Source: Acidimicrobiia bacterium
GTDB lineage: Bacteria > Acidobacteriota > Vicinamibacteria > Vicinamibacterales > CAVVIG01
Assembly: GCA_016871175.1 (NCBI GenBank)
Contig: VFZL01000028.1
Coordinates: 1 to 53,986, forward strand
Reading direction: 5' to 3'
DNA: 53,986 nt
The notes beneath the pieces were generated by a model that ran no database searches, was not told the origin of the DNA, and saw nothing but the letters and a program-made list of their open reading frames with translations. How positions within the stretch are numbered: position 1 is the stretch's first letter; every line of letters starts with the position of its first letter. Made by a program: the position numbers and the translations under genes. Shown one piece after another: positions 18,396 through 29,513 of this stretch.

Positions 18396-18451
18396 TCCAG
18401 ACAGTGCACGAACTCGGCGGATGAGATGAGCGTCGAGTCTTCTCGCAGCTC

Positions 18452-20818
<2,367 letters not shown>

Positions 20819-20889
20819 ATCCCCGCAAAGCGCGGCACCTCGGTGTGCCGAGAGCTGACGTGCCACTCACGACTTGCGGCTGGTGACTG

Positions 20890-21342
20890 ATGCGTGTGGC
20901 GATAGTCGGGTCCGCGAGAAATCGTGACCGCTTGCGATAGCAGCTCCGCGACACCGGAGTGACCGTCGTTGGCGAGTTCCCGACCCTGGTCGAGGCGCGA
21001 GAGGCCGACCTGCACACCGATGCCTTCGTCGTGGCGAGCGCTGACCGGGCGTTGACCGATCCCGCCTCCTCGACGTCTCGCGACCCTGCGCCGCGTGTTG
21101 TCTTGGGAGATCAGAAGGCCTCGGTTCGCGAGCCCGCCGACATCGAGCCCCTGACGCTCCGGGAGATCGAAGTGCTCGAACGGTTGGCGGAAGGTCTCCC
21201 CAACAAGGCGATCGCAGCGCAACTCGGGATCAGCGACCAGATGGTCAAGTTTCACGTGGCCTCGATCACCAGCAAGCTCGGCGCGGCGAATCGGACCGAA
21301 GCAGTCAGGATCGCCGTCAGGGGCGGGATTATCACGATCTGA
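20890..21342 (+). pseudogene. LuxR/NarL-type regulator with short receiver, in-frame TAG
   Basis: One frame from ATG 20890 reads MRVAIVGSARNRDRLR, TAG at 20938-20940 (codon 17), then QLRDTGVTVVGEFPTLVEARE and on to a LuxR HTH at the C-terminus: LTLREIEVLERLAEGLPNKAIAAQLGISDQMVKFHVASITSKLGA. The receiver is unusually short (about 60 aa) and lacks a clear phospho-Asp, so it was probably phosphorylation independent even before the stop. CAG to TAG explains the stop. A later start (GTG near 20959) could produce a DNA-binding protein of about 127 aa. It lies between the dead and the active HtrA genes. Confidence 0.75.
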
Positions 21343-21379
21343 ACGAGCGGAACTCTGACCGTGGAGCGATGGCTCTGAG

Positions 21380-22333
21380 CTATCCCCGTCGCCGTGGCAC
21401 GAGCGTCAGGCGACGTCGATAGGCGCCGCGTAGGATGTCGAGGGGTGTCGGCACGTCGACGCGTTCGTCGGTCAGATATCGATGGAGGTCATCGACGCCA
21501 GAAACAGGCGTTTCGCCGATCGCGTGGATGACGTCTCCCTCCCGCAGTCCGGCCGCCGCGGCCGGACTGTCGGGATCGACGGCCAACGCGAGCACGCCGG
21601 ACGAGACCGCCAATCGATGCGCGCGAGCAATGGCGCGTGGGATCGGAGCGTTCTGGCCGCCGATGCCGATGTAGCTGCGACGGACGCAGCCATCCCGGAT
21701 GAGCCGTGACGCGACGAAGCGCGCAGTGTTCGACGCGACCGCGAAGCACAGGCCCTGCGCAGGCAGAATCACGGCCGTATTGATGCCGACGACTTCACCA
21801 GCAGTCGTCACCAGCGCACCGCCCGAGTTGCCGGGATTGAGCGCGGCATCGGTTTGAATGATGTCGTCCATCAGCCGTCCGCTCGCCGCGCGAAGCGAGC
21901 GGCCGGTGGCGCTGATGATGCCGGCAGTGGCCGAGTGGTGGAATCCGAACGGATTGCCGATGGCGATTGCAATCTGGCCCACTCGCAGTCGCCGGGAATC
22001 CCCGAGGGTCGCCCACGGGAGCGCATCACCGGACTGATCCGTCCGAACAACCGCCAGGTCAGTGTCCGGATCCTCCCCCACGAGGCGCGCCTGCATCGCC
22101 CGACCGTCGGAGAGCGAGACCGTCACCGCCGCCGCTCCGTGGACCACGTGGCTGTTCGTGAGCACGAAGCCGTCCGGCGCCATGAGCACGCCCGAGCCGC
22201 CTCCGCGCGGTCGCTCGACTCTGACCACCGCCGGCCCGACCGCTTCGATGCTGCTCGTGACCGCATCCGAATACGCATCGAGCAACACGTCATCCGAGGG
22301 GACCGATGTCAGTCCGGCGCTCTTCAAGGCCAT
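21380..22333 (-). CDS. HtrA/DegP-type serine protease with PDZ domain
   Basis: 317 aa. The catalytic triad is intact: His62 in VLTNSHVVHG, Asp92 in DPDTDLAVVR and Ser170 in LNPGNSGGALV. A PDZ domain covers residues about 225-310 (GVLALAVDPDSPAAAAGLREGDVIHAIGE). HtrA enzymes degrade or refold damaged envelope proteins, but no signal peptide or membrane helix is visible (MALKSAGLTSVPSDDVLL), so this copy may act in the cytoplasm, as may its inactive paralogue. The start is the ATG at 22333. It is divergent from the dienelactone hydrolase gene, converging with the LuxR gene. Confidence 0.88.
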   Translation of the reverse strand: MALKSAGLTSVPSDDVLLDAYSDAVTSSIEAVGPAVVRVERPRGGGSGVLMAPDGFVLTNSHVVHGAAAVTVSLSDGRAMQARLVGEDPDTDLAVVRTDQSGDALPWATLGDSRRLRVGQIAIAIGNPFGFHHSATAGIISATGRSLRAASGRLMDDIIQTDAALNPGNSGGALVTTAGEVVGINTAVILPAQGLCFAVASNTARFVASRLIRDGCVRRSYIGIGGQNAPIPRAIARAHRLAVSSGVLALAVDPDSPAAAAGLREGDVIHAIGETPVSGVDDLHRYLTDERVDVPTPLDILRGAYRRRLTLVPRRRG

Positions 22334-22440
22334 GACCCCATCGTAGGACCGCCCCAGGCGCAACGCACTACCCGAACGGGCAGGAGCGGTCGAGCTGCAC
22401 GCAGTCCTCGACGTTCAATCTCAAATGCCGTACCTCCGGC

Positions 22441-22446
22441 TATGAT
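22441..22446 (+). promoter_or_regulatory. -10-like element before the dienelactone hydrolase
   Basis: TATGAT at 22441-22446, 20 bp before the ATG at 22467, in the context GGCTATGATCC. This resembles the TATAAT before the beta-lactamase gene (GGCTATAATCC at 12638-12648). No good -35 is seen. Confidence 0.3.
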
Positions 22447-22466
22447 CCCCGCGGGGAGGCGCGAGC

Positions 22467-23363
22467 ATGGAACGAAAGCAGGCGTCGGACTTTCCGCAAG
22501 AGCTTCTCGATCTGTTCCACGAGTACCAGCACGGGGACATCACGCGGCGGACCTTTCTCGACCGCGCGAGCAAGTTCGCCGTGGGTGGAGTGACCGTCGG
22601 CGCGCTCTTCGAGAGCCTCCGTCCGGACTACGCGTGGGCCCAGCAGGTGCCAAAAGACGACTCCCGGCTGAAGACGAGCTACGAGACCGTCCCGTCACCT
22701 GAGGGTAACGGCACCATTCGTGGCTATTTCGCCCGTCCGGCCAGCGCGACCGGAAGGCTGCCAGCCGTGCTGGTCATCCACGAGAACCGGGGGCTGAATC
22801 CGTACATCGAGGATGTGGCACGCCGGTTCGCGGTGGCGAATTTCGTCGCGTTCGCGCCGGATGGCTTGACGTCCGTGGGCGGGTACCCGTCGCCGCCGGA
22901 CGACGAGAAGGCGGCGGCGATGTTTCGCCAGGTCGACGGGATGAAGATGCTGGCGGACTTCGTGGCTGCGGCCAACTGGTTGAGGGCGCGCCCGGAGTCG
23001 AGCGGCAAGCTTGGCGCGGTGGGCTTCTGCTTTGGCGGCGGCGTCTCGAACAACCTGGCTGTGCGCTTGCCCGACCTTGGCGCCGCGGCGCCCTTCTATG
23101 GACGTCAGCCGAGCGCGGAAGATGCAGCCAGGATCAAGGTGCCACTCCTACTGCACTACGCCGAGAATGATCAAGGCGTCAACCAAGGCTGGCCGGCCTT
23201 CGAAGCTGCCCTCAAGGCGGGGAACAAGTCGTATCAAGCCTTCATCTATCCGGGCACACAGCACGGCTTCCACAACGACACGACGCCTCGCTACAACGAG
23301 GCCGCGGCGAAGCTCGCCTGGCAGCGCACGGTCGACTTCTTCAACAAGCACCTGCGAGGCTGA
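22467..23363 (+). CDS. dienelactone hydrolase family protein, Tat signal
   Basis: 298 aa. The N-terminus has [25 protein letters not shown], a twin-arginine-like signal starting at about residue 25, so the enzyme is probably exported. The alpha/beta-hydrolase core has the family's Cys nucleophile in [11 protein letters not shown], Asp in YAENDQGVN and His in [10 protein letters not shown]. The oxyanion region is [13 protein letters not shown]. Classic DLHs open dienelactone in chloroaromatic breakdown; exported members have unknown esters as substrates. A YCII gene follows 141 bp later on the same strand. Confidence 0.9.
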   Translation: MERKQASDFPQELLDLFHEYQHGDITRRTFLDRASKFAVGGVTVGALFESLRPDYAWAQQVPKDDSRLKTSYETVPSPEGNGTIRGYFARPASATGRLPAVLVIHENRGLNPYIEDVARRFAVANFVAFAPDGLTSVGGYPSPPDDEKAAAMFRQVDGMKMLADFVAAANWLRARPESSGKLGAVGFCFGGGVSNNLAVRLPDLGAAAPFYGRQPSAEDAARIKVPLLLHYAENDQGVNQGWPAFEAALKAGNKSYQAFIYPGTQHGFHNDTTPRYNEAAAKLAWQRTVDFFNKHLRG

Positions 23364-23504
23364 GTCATAGTCACGCCGTGGTTGTCGAATTCCGGGGGCC
23401 TTGAACGACCAAGTCCTGAACCGCGCGGCAGGCCGCATTGGCTACCGCGCGGGACGGCGGTTCGGGCCAACGCCTGTCTCGAGGGCCCACCAGGAGTTCC
23501 CGCG

Positions 23505-23864
23505 ATGAAGTACCTGTGCCTGATCTGCGACGAGGAGAAGACGATCAACGACATGTCGAAGGCCGAGACGGACGCCTTCATGGGTGAGTACTTCACGTTT
23601 ACCAGTGACATCCAGGCGTCCGGACATTACGAGGCCGGCGAAGCCCTGCAACCTGTTGCGACCGCCACGACAGTCCGGATTCGGAATGGCAAGATGTCGA
23701 CAACCGACGGGCCGTTTGCGGAGACGAAGGAGCAGCTCGGCGGCTTCTATCTGATCAAGGCCAAAGACTTGAACGAAGCGATTCAGATCGCATCTCGGAT
23801 TCCTTCGGCTCGCTGCGGGTCGATTGAAGTCCGGCCCGTGGTGGACTTCGGCCAGTCGCAGTGA
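23505..23864 (+). CDS. YCII-related (DGPF-type) protein
   Basis: 119 aa. It starts MKYLCLICDEEKTINDMSKA and has the DGPF motif in STTDGPFAETKEQLGGFYLI, then DLNEAIQIASRIPSARCGSIEVRPV. This is the DGPF/YCII protein found next to ECF42 sigma factors. A four-base GTGA overlap with the sigma gene shows coupling. Its biochemical role is unknown; YciI-like folds have a conserved His/Asp pair in some enzymes. Confidence 0.88.
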   Translation: MKYLCLICDEEKTINDMSKAETDAFMGEYFTFTSDIQASGHYEAGEALQPVATATTVRIRNGKMSTTDGPFAETKEQLGGFYLIKAKDLNEAIQIASRIPSARCGSIEVRPVVDFGQSQ

Positions 23865-25123
23865 CCCCTCACGGCGACACTGCGCGGGAAGCGGTTGATC
23901 TCGTCTGCCGCACGGAGTCCCGCCGAGTGCTCGCCACGCTCATCCGGCTGCTCGGTGATTTCGAGCGCGCTGAGGAAGCGCTGCACGATGCGTTTCTGGC
24001 AGCGATACAGCAATGGCCGATCGAAGGCGTGCCGGCGAGCCCACGGACCTGGTTGGTCTCCACCGGGCGCTTCTTCGCAATCGATGCGATGCGTCGACGC
24101 GCACGCCACGATGCGTCGCTCGCCACGCTGGCCGACGCGCTCGAGCGCCAGGCCGCTGCGAATCGCGAGGGACACGAGGATCCCGCGATTGAGGATGACC
24201 GACTTCGGCGCATCTTCACCTGCTGCCATCCCGCGTTGCCTGTCGACGCGCGGATGGCGCTCACGCTCCGGGAGGTCTGCGGGCTGACGACCGAGGAGAT
24301 CGCGCGGGCGTTTTTCGCGTCCGCGTCGACCATCGCCCAGCGGATCGTCCGCGCCAAGGCGAAGATCCGTGACGCGCGGATTCCGTATCAGGTACCCCAG
24401 CACGCCGAGCTCTCGGAGCGACTCGAGGCCGTGTTGCACGTCGTGTATCTGATGTTCAACGAGGGGTACTCGACGACCGCGGGCGTGCAGCTGACGCGCG
24501 CCGACCTCTCGGGCGAAGCCATTCGGCTTGGGCGATTGATCGTCGAGCTGTTGCCGGATCCCGAGGCGATCGGATTGCTTGCGCTCATGCTGCTCCACGA
24601 ATCGCGCCGATCGGCGCGAACGTCCGAGACCGGTGATCTCGTCCTGCTCGACGAACAAGACCGCCGGCTATGGGACCGCGCGCTCATCGCTGAGGGCACG
24701 CGGCTCGCGCAACGCGCGCTCGCCTCGAGACGGTTCGGCCCCTACACGTTGCAGGGGGCGATTGCCGCCGTGCACGCGGAGGCCGACACAAGCGATGAAA
24801 CCGATTGGGCACAGATCGTCGGGATCTACGACGTCCTGATCAGAAGCGACCCGTCGCCGGTGTTCGAGTTGAATCGAGCAGTGGCGGTCGCGATGTGGAA
24901 GGGTGCGGCGGAAGGACTCGTCCGCATCGAGGCCATCCTCGCGCGCGGTGACCTCGCCGCGTATCACTGGGCGCACGCCTCGCGCGCCGACCTGTGTCGC
25001 CGGCTGGGCCGACGAGACGAGGCGCGCGCGTCCTACACGCGCGCCTTGGTCCTCGTGAAGCAGGAACCGGAGCGGCGGTTTCTCGAAAGGCGTTTGGAGG
25101 AGCTCGGGACATCAGAGAGCTGA
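23861..25123 (+). CDS. ECF42-type RNA polymerase sigma factor with C-terminal TPR-like extension
   Basis: 420 aa from GTG at 23861, which overlaps the YCII stop. Sigma region 2 covers LIRLLGDFERAEEALHDAFLAAIQQWP and SPRTWLVSTGRFFAIDAMRRRAR. Region 4 covers LTLREVCGLTTEEIARAFFASASTIAQRIVRAKAKI. A roughly 230-aa C-terminal part (DUF6596 and TPR-like helices) has the conserved VVYLMFNEGYSTTAG and FELNRAVAVAMWKG. In ECF42 factors this extension replaces an anti-sigma factor in control and is needed for activity. The genomic partner is normally a DGPF protein, as here. The target promoter is not identified. Confidence 0.93.
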   Translation: MTPHGDTAREAVDLVCRTESRRVLATLIRLLGDFERAEEALHDAFLAAIQQWPIEGVPASPRTWLVSTGRFFAIDAMRRRARHDASLATLADALERQAAANREGHEDPAIEDDRLRRIFTCCHPALPVDARMALTLREVCGLTTEEIARAFFASASTIAQRIVRAKAKIRDARIPYQVPQHAELSERLEAVLHVVYLMFNEGYSTTAGVQLTRADLSGEAIRLGRLIVELLPDPEAIGLLALMLLHESRRSARTSETGDLVLLDEQDRRLWDRALIAEGTRLAQRALASRRFGPYTLQGAIAAVHAEADTSDETDWAQIVGIYDVLIRSDPSPVFELNRAVAVAMWKGAAEGLVRIEAILARGDLAAYHWAHASRADLCRRLGRRDEARASYTRALVLVKQEPERRFLERRLEELGTSES

Positions 25124-25140
25124 GATGGAGAGCCGAGATG
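25115..25140. repeat. 13-bp tandem repeat at the sigma gene stop
   Basis: Two copies of a 13-bp unit, GAGAGCTGAGATG and GAGAGCCGAGATG (12 of 13 identical). The first spans the sigma-factor stop codon. The convergent gap to 25232 is otherwise pyrimidine rich and shows no gene. Confidence 0.6.
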
Positions 25141-25232
25141 GGAGAGTCGACGCCTCTTCTCGGGCTGACGCATTTCCCCTCTCCGCTCTCCCGCGCTGCT
25201 CTCCGCGCGCTGATTTCTGATTTGCCTCGATC

Positions 25233-26180
25233 TCAATTCGCTGTTCCGGCTTTGATGCCGAGGCCGTTGGCGTTGAGGAACTCCCGAATCTTCGTATAGA
25301 TCTGCACCCGCTCCTCGGGCTTGAAGTTGCCGTGGCCGCCGCCTGGGACGGTGAAGAGCTCGTTCTTGGCGCCGGCCTTCGTCAGCGCGTCACGCAGCTT
25401 GACGTTCTGCGAATAGGGCACGATGGGATCCGCATCGCCCTGGATACTCAGGATCGGCGGCAGGTCGGATCGCACGTGCGTGATGGGAGACACCGCGCGG
25501 GCGACCGCGTCACGTTGACCCGATCCACCAAGCCATGCCACGGCGTAGGAGCGGGCGTTCGGGCCGCCGAGCATGTCGACGAGGTCCGTGATACCGTACC
25601 AGTTGATGATCGCCGCGACCTTAGGTACCGCCACGTCGTTACCAGCGAAGCCGCCACCGGCGCACGAGGCGGTGAATCCCGCAGTGGCGGGTGCCATGCC
25701 CGTGAGCAGCGCGAGGTGTCCACCTGCCGACTCACCGCTCAAGACGATCCGGTTGACATCGATATTGTAGGTCTTGGCCTGGCTGACGACATGCCGCAGG
25801 GCGCACTGCGCATCCTCAGCCGCCGCAGGCGCCTGAGCCACACGCGCCATGCGGTATTCGACGTTCACGACGTTCCAGCCCATCTCGAGCCACGGGATGA
25901 GCGACATGAACGACGCTTCCTTGGTGCCCTGCACCCAACCGCCACCGTGATAGAAGACCAGCGTGGGCTGCGGCGTGGTGACGTCGCGTCGCCGATACAG
26001 GTCCAGCTTGAGGTCGACGCCGCTCGCGCTGAAGTAGGTGACGTTTGCCTGGATCTGATATTGGTTTTGCGCCTTCGTCGCCCAGTCGGCCGTGGCCGAC
26101 AGCTGCGCGTATGCACTCGATACGGCTCCGATCGTCAACAGCGCGGCCGTCACGACACCGTACACGGCTCGATTGACCAT
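25233..26180 (-). CDS. exported alpha/beta hydrolase (esterase, HSL/BD-FAE-like)
   Basis: 315 aa with a signal peptide (VVTAALLTIGAVSSAYAQ). The hydrolase core shows the oxyanion motif YHGGGWVQGT, nucleophile elbow LSGESAGGHLALL, acidic residue in QGDADPIVPYS and catalytic His in PGGGHGNF. This group holds lipases, carbohydrate esterases and feruloyl esterases of the BD-FAE type; the substrate cannot be told. The ATG at 26180 follows AAGGAGAACGAG. It is convergent with the sigma factor gene. Confidence 0.88.
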   Translation of the reverse strand: MVNRAVYGVVTAALLTIGAVSSAYAQLSATADWATKAQNQYQIQANVTYFSASGVDLKLDLYRRRDVTTPQPTLVFYHGGGWVQGTKEASFMSLIPWLEMGWNVVNVEYRMARVAQAPAAAEDAQCALRHVVSQAKTYNIDVNRIVLSGESAGGHLALLTGMAPATAGFTASCAGGGFAGNDVAVPKVAAIINWYGITDLVDMLGGPNARSYAVAWLGGSGQRDAVARAVSPITHVRSDLPPILSIQGDADPIVPYSQNVKLRDALTKAGAKNELFTVPGGGHGNFKPEERVQIYTKIREFLNANGLGIKAGTAN

Positions 26181-26421
26181 CTCGTTCTCCTTATCTTGAA
26201 TCGGGCACTGCCCCGAACCCCTGCCGCGTCACGTCCCGGGCTGGCGGGCGGCCGTTGATTCTACCGCGCCACTGTGGAGGATTCTACTGCCGGGCCACCG
26301 GGGGTCCGATACTCGAGGCGGGCGCCTTGGGAGCTGGCGACGCGTGTGCATCCATGTGCGGCACGCCCTTCAGTAGACAACGACGCCATCGTCGGTCAGG
26401 ATGAGGGAGAGAGCGTTGGCC

Positions 26422-26859
26422 ATGACCGGGCTTACGAACACGGAGCCCGTCCCGCGAACGCAGCCGAGCTGGTCCTCCGTTGTGGGGCTCGCTGTCGTGG
26501 CGTCGCTTGGCATTCTGTGCGCGCGCGGCGTCGTCTCAGCGAGCGAAGGCGAACCGCTGAAGATCCGGGTGACCCCGGCCGTCGCGCAACCACCTGCGTT
26601 CGTCACCGTGCGCGCGGATGTCGAGGCGCACGATGACAACCGCTCGCTCGAAGTCACGGCCGAGGCTGATGACTTCCGCGCGAGCAGACAATTACCGCTC
26701 GAAGGGAGCAAAGGTCCTCGGTTCACCGAGATCTACTTCGACAACCTACCAGCCGGCGCCTATACCGTGACGGTGGTCTTGAACGGCTCGAGCGGACAAC
26801 GAGCGCGGGTGACGCGATCGGTCCTCGTCGGCTCGCCACCGGACGGCCCACAACCGTAA
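26422..26859 (+). CDS. exported Ig-like domain protein
   Basis: 145 aa. A signal-like hydrophobic segment (SVVGLAVVASLGILCARGVVSA) is followed by one beta-sandwich domain of about 95 aa: LKIRVTPAVAQPPAFVTVRADVEAHDDNRSLEVTAEA ... YFDNLPAGAYTVTVVLNG. It resembles Ig/CarboxypepD_reg-type adhesion modules. No partner is evident. The start could be the ATG at 26401. The 220-240 bp before it holds a copy of the GGGC...GCCCC repeat at 26202 but no gene. Confidence 0.6.
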   Translation: MTGLTNTEPVPRTQPSWSSVVGLAVVASLGILCARGVVSASEGEPLKIRVTPAVAQPPAFVTVRADVEAHDDNRSLEVTAEADDFRASRQLPLEGSKGPRFTEIYFDNLPAGAYTVTVVLNGSSGQRARVTRSVLVGSPPDGPQP

Positions 26860-26915
26860 TCGATCGAGGCTCGGACCCGAACCGCTCAAGCGGTAGGCCA
26901 AGCGTCCCCGCCGTC

Positions 26916-27362
26916 TCAGCTCTTCTCCACGGTTCGCTTCATGTCGGCAAGGTCGTTTCCGAGGACCTCGCGGACCTTGCCAGCGATCGCCCAGCTGACC
27001 GGCGTCAGCAACCCGGGTGGTAAACCCTGATTCTCCAAACCGAACTCGATCGACACCTTCGTGCCGGTTCCGGACGGCTGAAACGCGAACACGGTGTCGA
27101 TCTTGGCGCCTGCCTTGTGATGGGTGATGGTGTAGGTCCGGTTCTTCTCGAAGGCGGTCACTTCCATTTCGGCGGAGTCGAGGCGGCCGAGCACCTCGCG
27201 CGTTTCGAGCCAACGGGTACCCAACCCGAACCCGCCGGGCGTCATCACCTGGACCTCTTTGATCCCTGTGACGTGTTGGGTCACGTGTTCGATGTCGGTG
27301 AACATCATGAACGTCTTTTTCACGGGCGCATCGATCTGGCTGGTCACCGTCACGGTTGTCAT
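26916..27362 (-). CDS. SRPBCC (START-like) family protein
   Basis: 148 aa. It begins MTTVTVTSQIDAPVKKTFMM, the first strand of a polyketide cyclase/dehydrase-like SRPBCC fold, and continues IKEVQVMTPGGFGLGTRWLET, YTITHHKAGAKIDTVFAFQP and the long C-terminal helix ending DLADMKRTVEKS. These small proteins bind hydrophobic ligands in a deep cavity. It is divergent from the DinB gene across a 280-bp region that holds a strong palindrome. Confidence 0.8.
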   Translation of the reverse strand: MTTVTVTSQIDAPVKKTFMMFTDIEHVTQHVTGIKEVQVMTPGGFGLGTRWLETREVLGRLDSAEMEVTAFEKNRTYTITHHKAGAKIDTVFAFQPSGTGTKVSIEFGLENQGLPPGLLTPVSWAIAGKVREVLGNDLADMKRTVEKS

Positions 27363-27540
27363 GGCCGTCCCTCCTTGCGTTGACGGGTCCGTCTCGGTCC
27401 CTCCGACAGTGCGTCTCGTCGCGCCAATGGCAGCCGGCTTTCGAAGAAGCGTGCCAGCGGCTCGCGTGCGTTCTTCTCAGGAAACGTGCCGTCGATACGG
27501 AATGTCGGTGCTGCGGCGGCGAGACCCTGCCGTGGTGAGG

Positions 27541-27568
27541 CGGCAGTGCCGGAACTCCGGCACTGCCG
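27541..27568. promoter_or_regulatory. near-perfect 28-bp palindrome, operator-like
   Basis: Two 13-bp arms, CGGCAGTGCCGGA and TCCGGCACTGCCG, are separated by only AC. It lies between the divergent SRPBCC and DinB genes and ends 3 bp before a possible DinB promoter (TTGCGA 27572-27577, 19-bp gap, TATGTT 27597-27602). A symmetric dimer binding site is the simplest reading; an extruded cruciform or REP-like unit is the alternative. Confidence 0.6.
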
Positions 27569-27642
27569 CACTTGCGACGGCGTCCACGGGGTACGGTATG
27601 TTCCAGTCGACGCGAAGAACACGGCACGCAGGAGAGTGTGAG

Positions 27643-28146
27643 ATGTCTCAGGACGTTAGCCGGTCATTGCTGAGCGAATTCGATATGGAGATGGCCAACA
27701 CCCGCGGGACACTGGAACGGGTGCCGGAGGGCCGGTCCGAGTTCAAGCCCCATCCGAAGTCGATGGCGCTTGGCCGGCTCGCCGGTCATCTGGCCGAGAT
27801 GCCGCTGTGGGCCCAGATGACCCTGGGGCAGGACTCGCTGGATCTCGCCGGGGGAGGCAGCGGCGCGGTCATGACGACGCGCCAAGAGACGCTCACGCGG
27901 TTCGATCAGCACTGGCAGAACGCGCGCGCCCTGCTCGCCGGCTGCAGCGATGCCGACTTGATGAAGACATGGACCCTCAAACAGGGGGACCGGACGATCC
28001 TCGCGATGCCCCGCGTCGCGGTCCTGCGAAGCTTCGTGATGAACCACATGATCCACCACCGCGCCCAGCTCTGCGTGTACCTTCGCATGAACGACGTGGC
28101 TGTGCCCTCGATCTACGGGCCGTCAGCGGACGAAGGCACGATGTAG
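27643..28146 (+). CDS. DinB-family metal-binding helical protein
   Basis: 167 aa. Four-helix DinB fold with the three-His metal site: His in LGRLAGHLAEMPLW, and the pair in NHMIHHRAQLCVYLRM near residues 140-150. The C-terminus reads LRMNDVAVPSIYGPSADE, as is usual in this family. DinB/YfiT proteins include thiol-dependent transferases (bacillithiol, mycothiol) and uncharacterised members; this one cannot be assigned. The ATG at 27643 follows AGGAGAG. Confidence 0.88.
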   Translation: MSQDVSRSLLSEFDMEMANTRGTLERVPEGRSEFKPHPKSMALGRLAGHLAEMPLWAQMTLGQDSLDLAGGGSGAVMTTRQETLTRFDQHWQNARALLAGCSDADLMKTWTLKQGDRTILAMPRVAVLRSFVMNHMIHHRAQLCVYLRMNDVAVPSIYGPSADEGTM

Positions 28147-28168
28147 CCGCCAGTCGTTGGCGAGGCCA

Positions 28169-29082
28169 TCAGACCCGAGACTGTTCTGGGCTGGCGAGTG
28201 GACGGCCCCCTGGCGGTGGCCCGATGCGGATGTCGTCCACCGTCATGCGCAGCATCGCAAAGAGCGGCTTGGTGTCCTCGACCGCCTTGTCCAGGACGGT
28301 GTCGATGGCGTCCTCGGTCAGATGGAGCCGATGGCCATGTTGCATCGCGCGCAGCTGCAGGCGCGCCGGATAATCGCCGGTCGTCCGGCGGTACATGATC
28401 GTCGTCGCGTCGTGGCCGAACTGCGCGAGCGCGCTCAGGTCGTCCAGTAGACCGCTGGGTGGCGGCGACCACATCGCCGTCAGTCTCAATGGTAGCTTCC
28501 AGTGCTGGCCGATGCTCTTCGCGGGGTTGTCATAGCTGAAGCCGAGCGTCTTCAGGCACGCGCGTGCCGGCGCCAGAGCACCCCCCCCTGGGTCTCGAGC
28601 GAGATGAGCGCGTACTGCGTCGGCAAGTGGCACGCGACGAGCACTTCGCCGAGGTTGCGAAACATGCCGGCGAGCTGCGCCTCTTCCTTGTCCTTGACGG
28701 CGAGCGCCACCGCGGCTTCACCCGCGTGATGGGAGCTGAGCATCGCGAGGAGCATCAGCTTCTTCAATGAGCCCGAGCGCTTCCGGTAGTGGTCGAAGAA
28801 AAGCAGCGTGCTCGCCAGCGAGGCGACGGTTTTCACCCCCATGAGCAGGATGGCGCGCGTGACGCTGTCGAGCGACCGGTTCGACCGGTTGTACTGGAAC
28901 GAGTTGGCCACCTGCAGCACCTTGAGCGTGAGCCCATAGTCCTGCAACACCAGTTCGGCCAGCTCCTGCGCAGACCGGTCGCGTTGGTCCAACGTCATGA
29001 GCTGCTGGATCTGTTGTGAGAACGCCGGGAACTCCGCGTCTTTCAGGATCTGTTGGACGCAGGCGTCGAGCGACTTGACCAT
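28169..29082 (-). pseudogene. HDOD-domain protein, frameshifted in a C8 tract
   Basis: The protein begins MVKSLDACVQQILKDAEFPA and runs through a typical HDOD domain (VLQDYGLTLKVLQVANSFQYN, SVTRAILLMGVKTVASLAS, LSSHHAGEAAVALAVKDKEEAQLAGMFRNLGEVL). It loses frame at ISLETQGG and resumes as ALAPARACLKTLGFSYDNPAKSIGQHW to the stop at 28169. The break lies in eight consecutive C (minus-strand G) at about 28571-28578; one more G, or two fewer, restores the frame. HDOD proteins are signalling adaptors in motility and stress. The tract may be a sequencing indel or a phase-variable switch. Confidence 0.82.
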
Positions 29083-29186
29083 CGTCTGAATGGCTACGCT
29101 GAGCCACTGGCGTAATCGGCATTGGGGCGCGCGCCGGTAGGTGACCAGCCAGTGGCCGTTTCGCGCAACCACGCGCAGCGCTGGAC

Positions 29187-29513
29187 TCAGCGTCTGACCC
29201 AGCGCGCCGCGACCCCTTCATCGCGGTCGGTGTTGGACAGCTCGTACGCGAACGGCGCCTCACCGTCGGCGAAGCGAACACTGATGCCCTCCATCGGTTG
29301 CCACTCCACGGTGACGAACCGATTCGACTCGGCGATCTCCCAGAGCGATTTGTCCTCGAGCACCAGGAACCGCCCCGCCTCGCGCGTTTCCTGCACGTAG
29401 TGACCGGGGCCCACGCCTGGGTAACGCGGCTCGGGCGTTTGTGAGAGGACCGCGACCGACAGGCCCGCCATCGCCGCGGTCAGCACGGCGAGCCGTCTCC
29501 CTCGATGGATCAT
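29187..29513 (-). CDS. small exported protein coupled to a cupin
   Basis: 108 aa. A signal peptide (LAVLTAAMAGLSVAVLSQ) is followed by an acidic domain with PGHYVQETREAGRFLVLEDKSLWEIAES, resembling the short exported proteins in which a 'LEDGSLWEI' motif begins a beta-rich domain. The function is unknown. Its ATG overlaps the cupin stop by 4 bp (ATGA), so the two exported proteins are produced together. Confidence 0.65.
   Translation of the reverse strand: MIHRGRRLAVLTAAMAGLSVAVLSQTPEPRYPGVGPGHYVQETREAGRFLVLEDKSLWEIAESNRFVTVEWQPMEGISVRFADGEAPFAYELSNTDRDEGVAARWVRR

Noticed and set aside
25115-25140. 13-bp tandem pair as the start of a repeat array or CRISPR
   Set aside because: Only two copies, no spacer structure, overlaps a stop codon.
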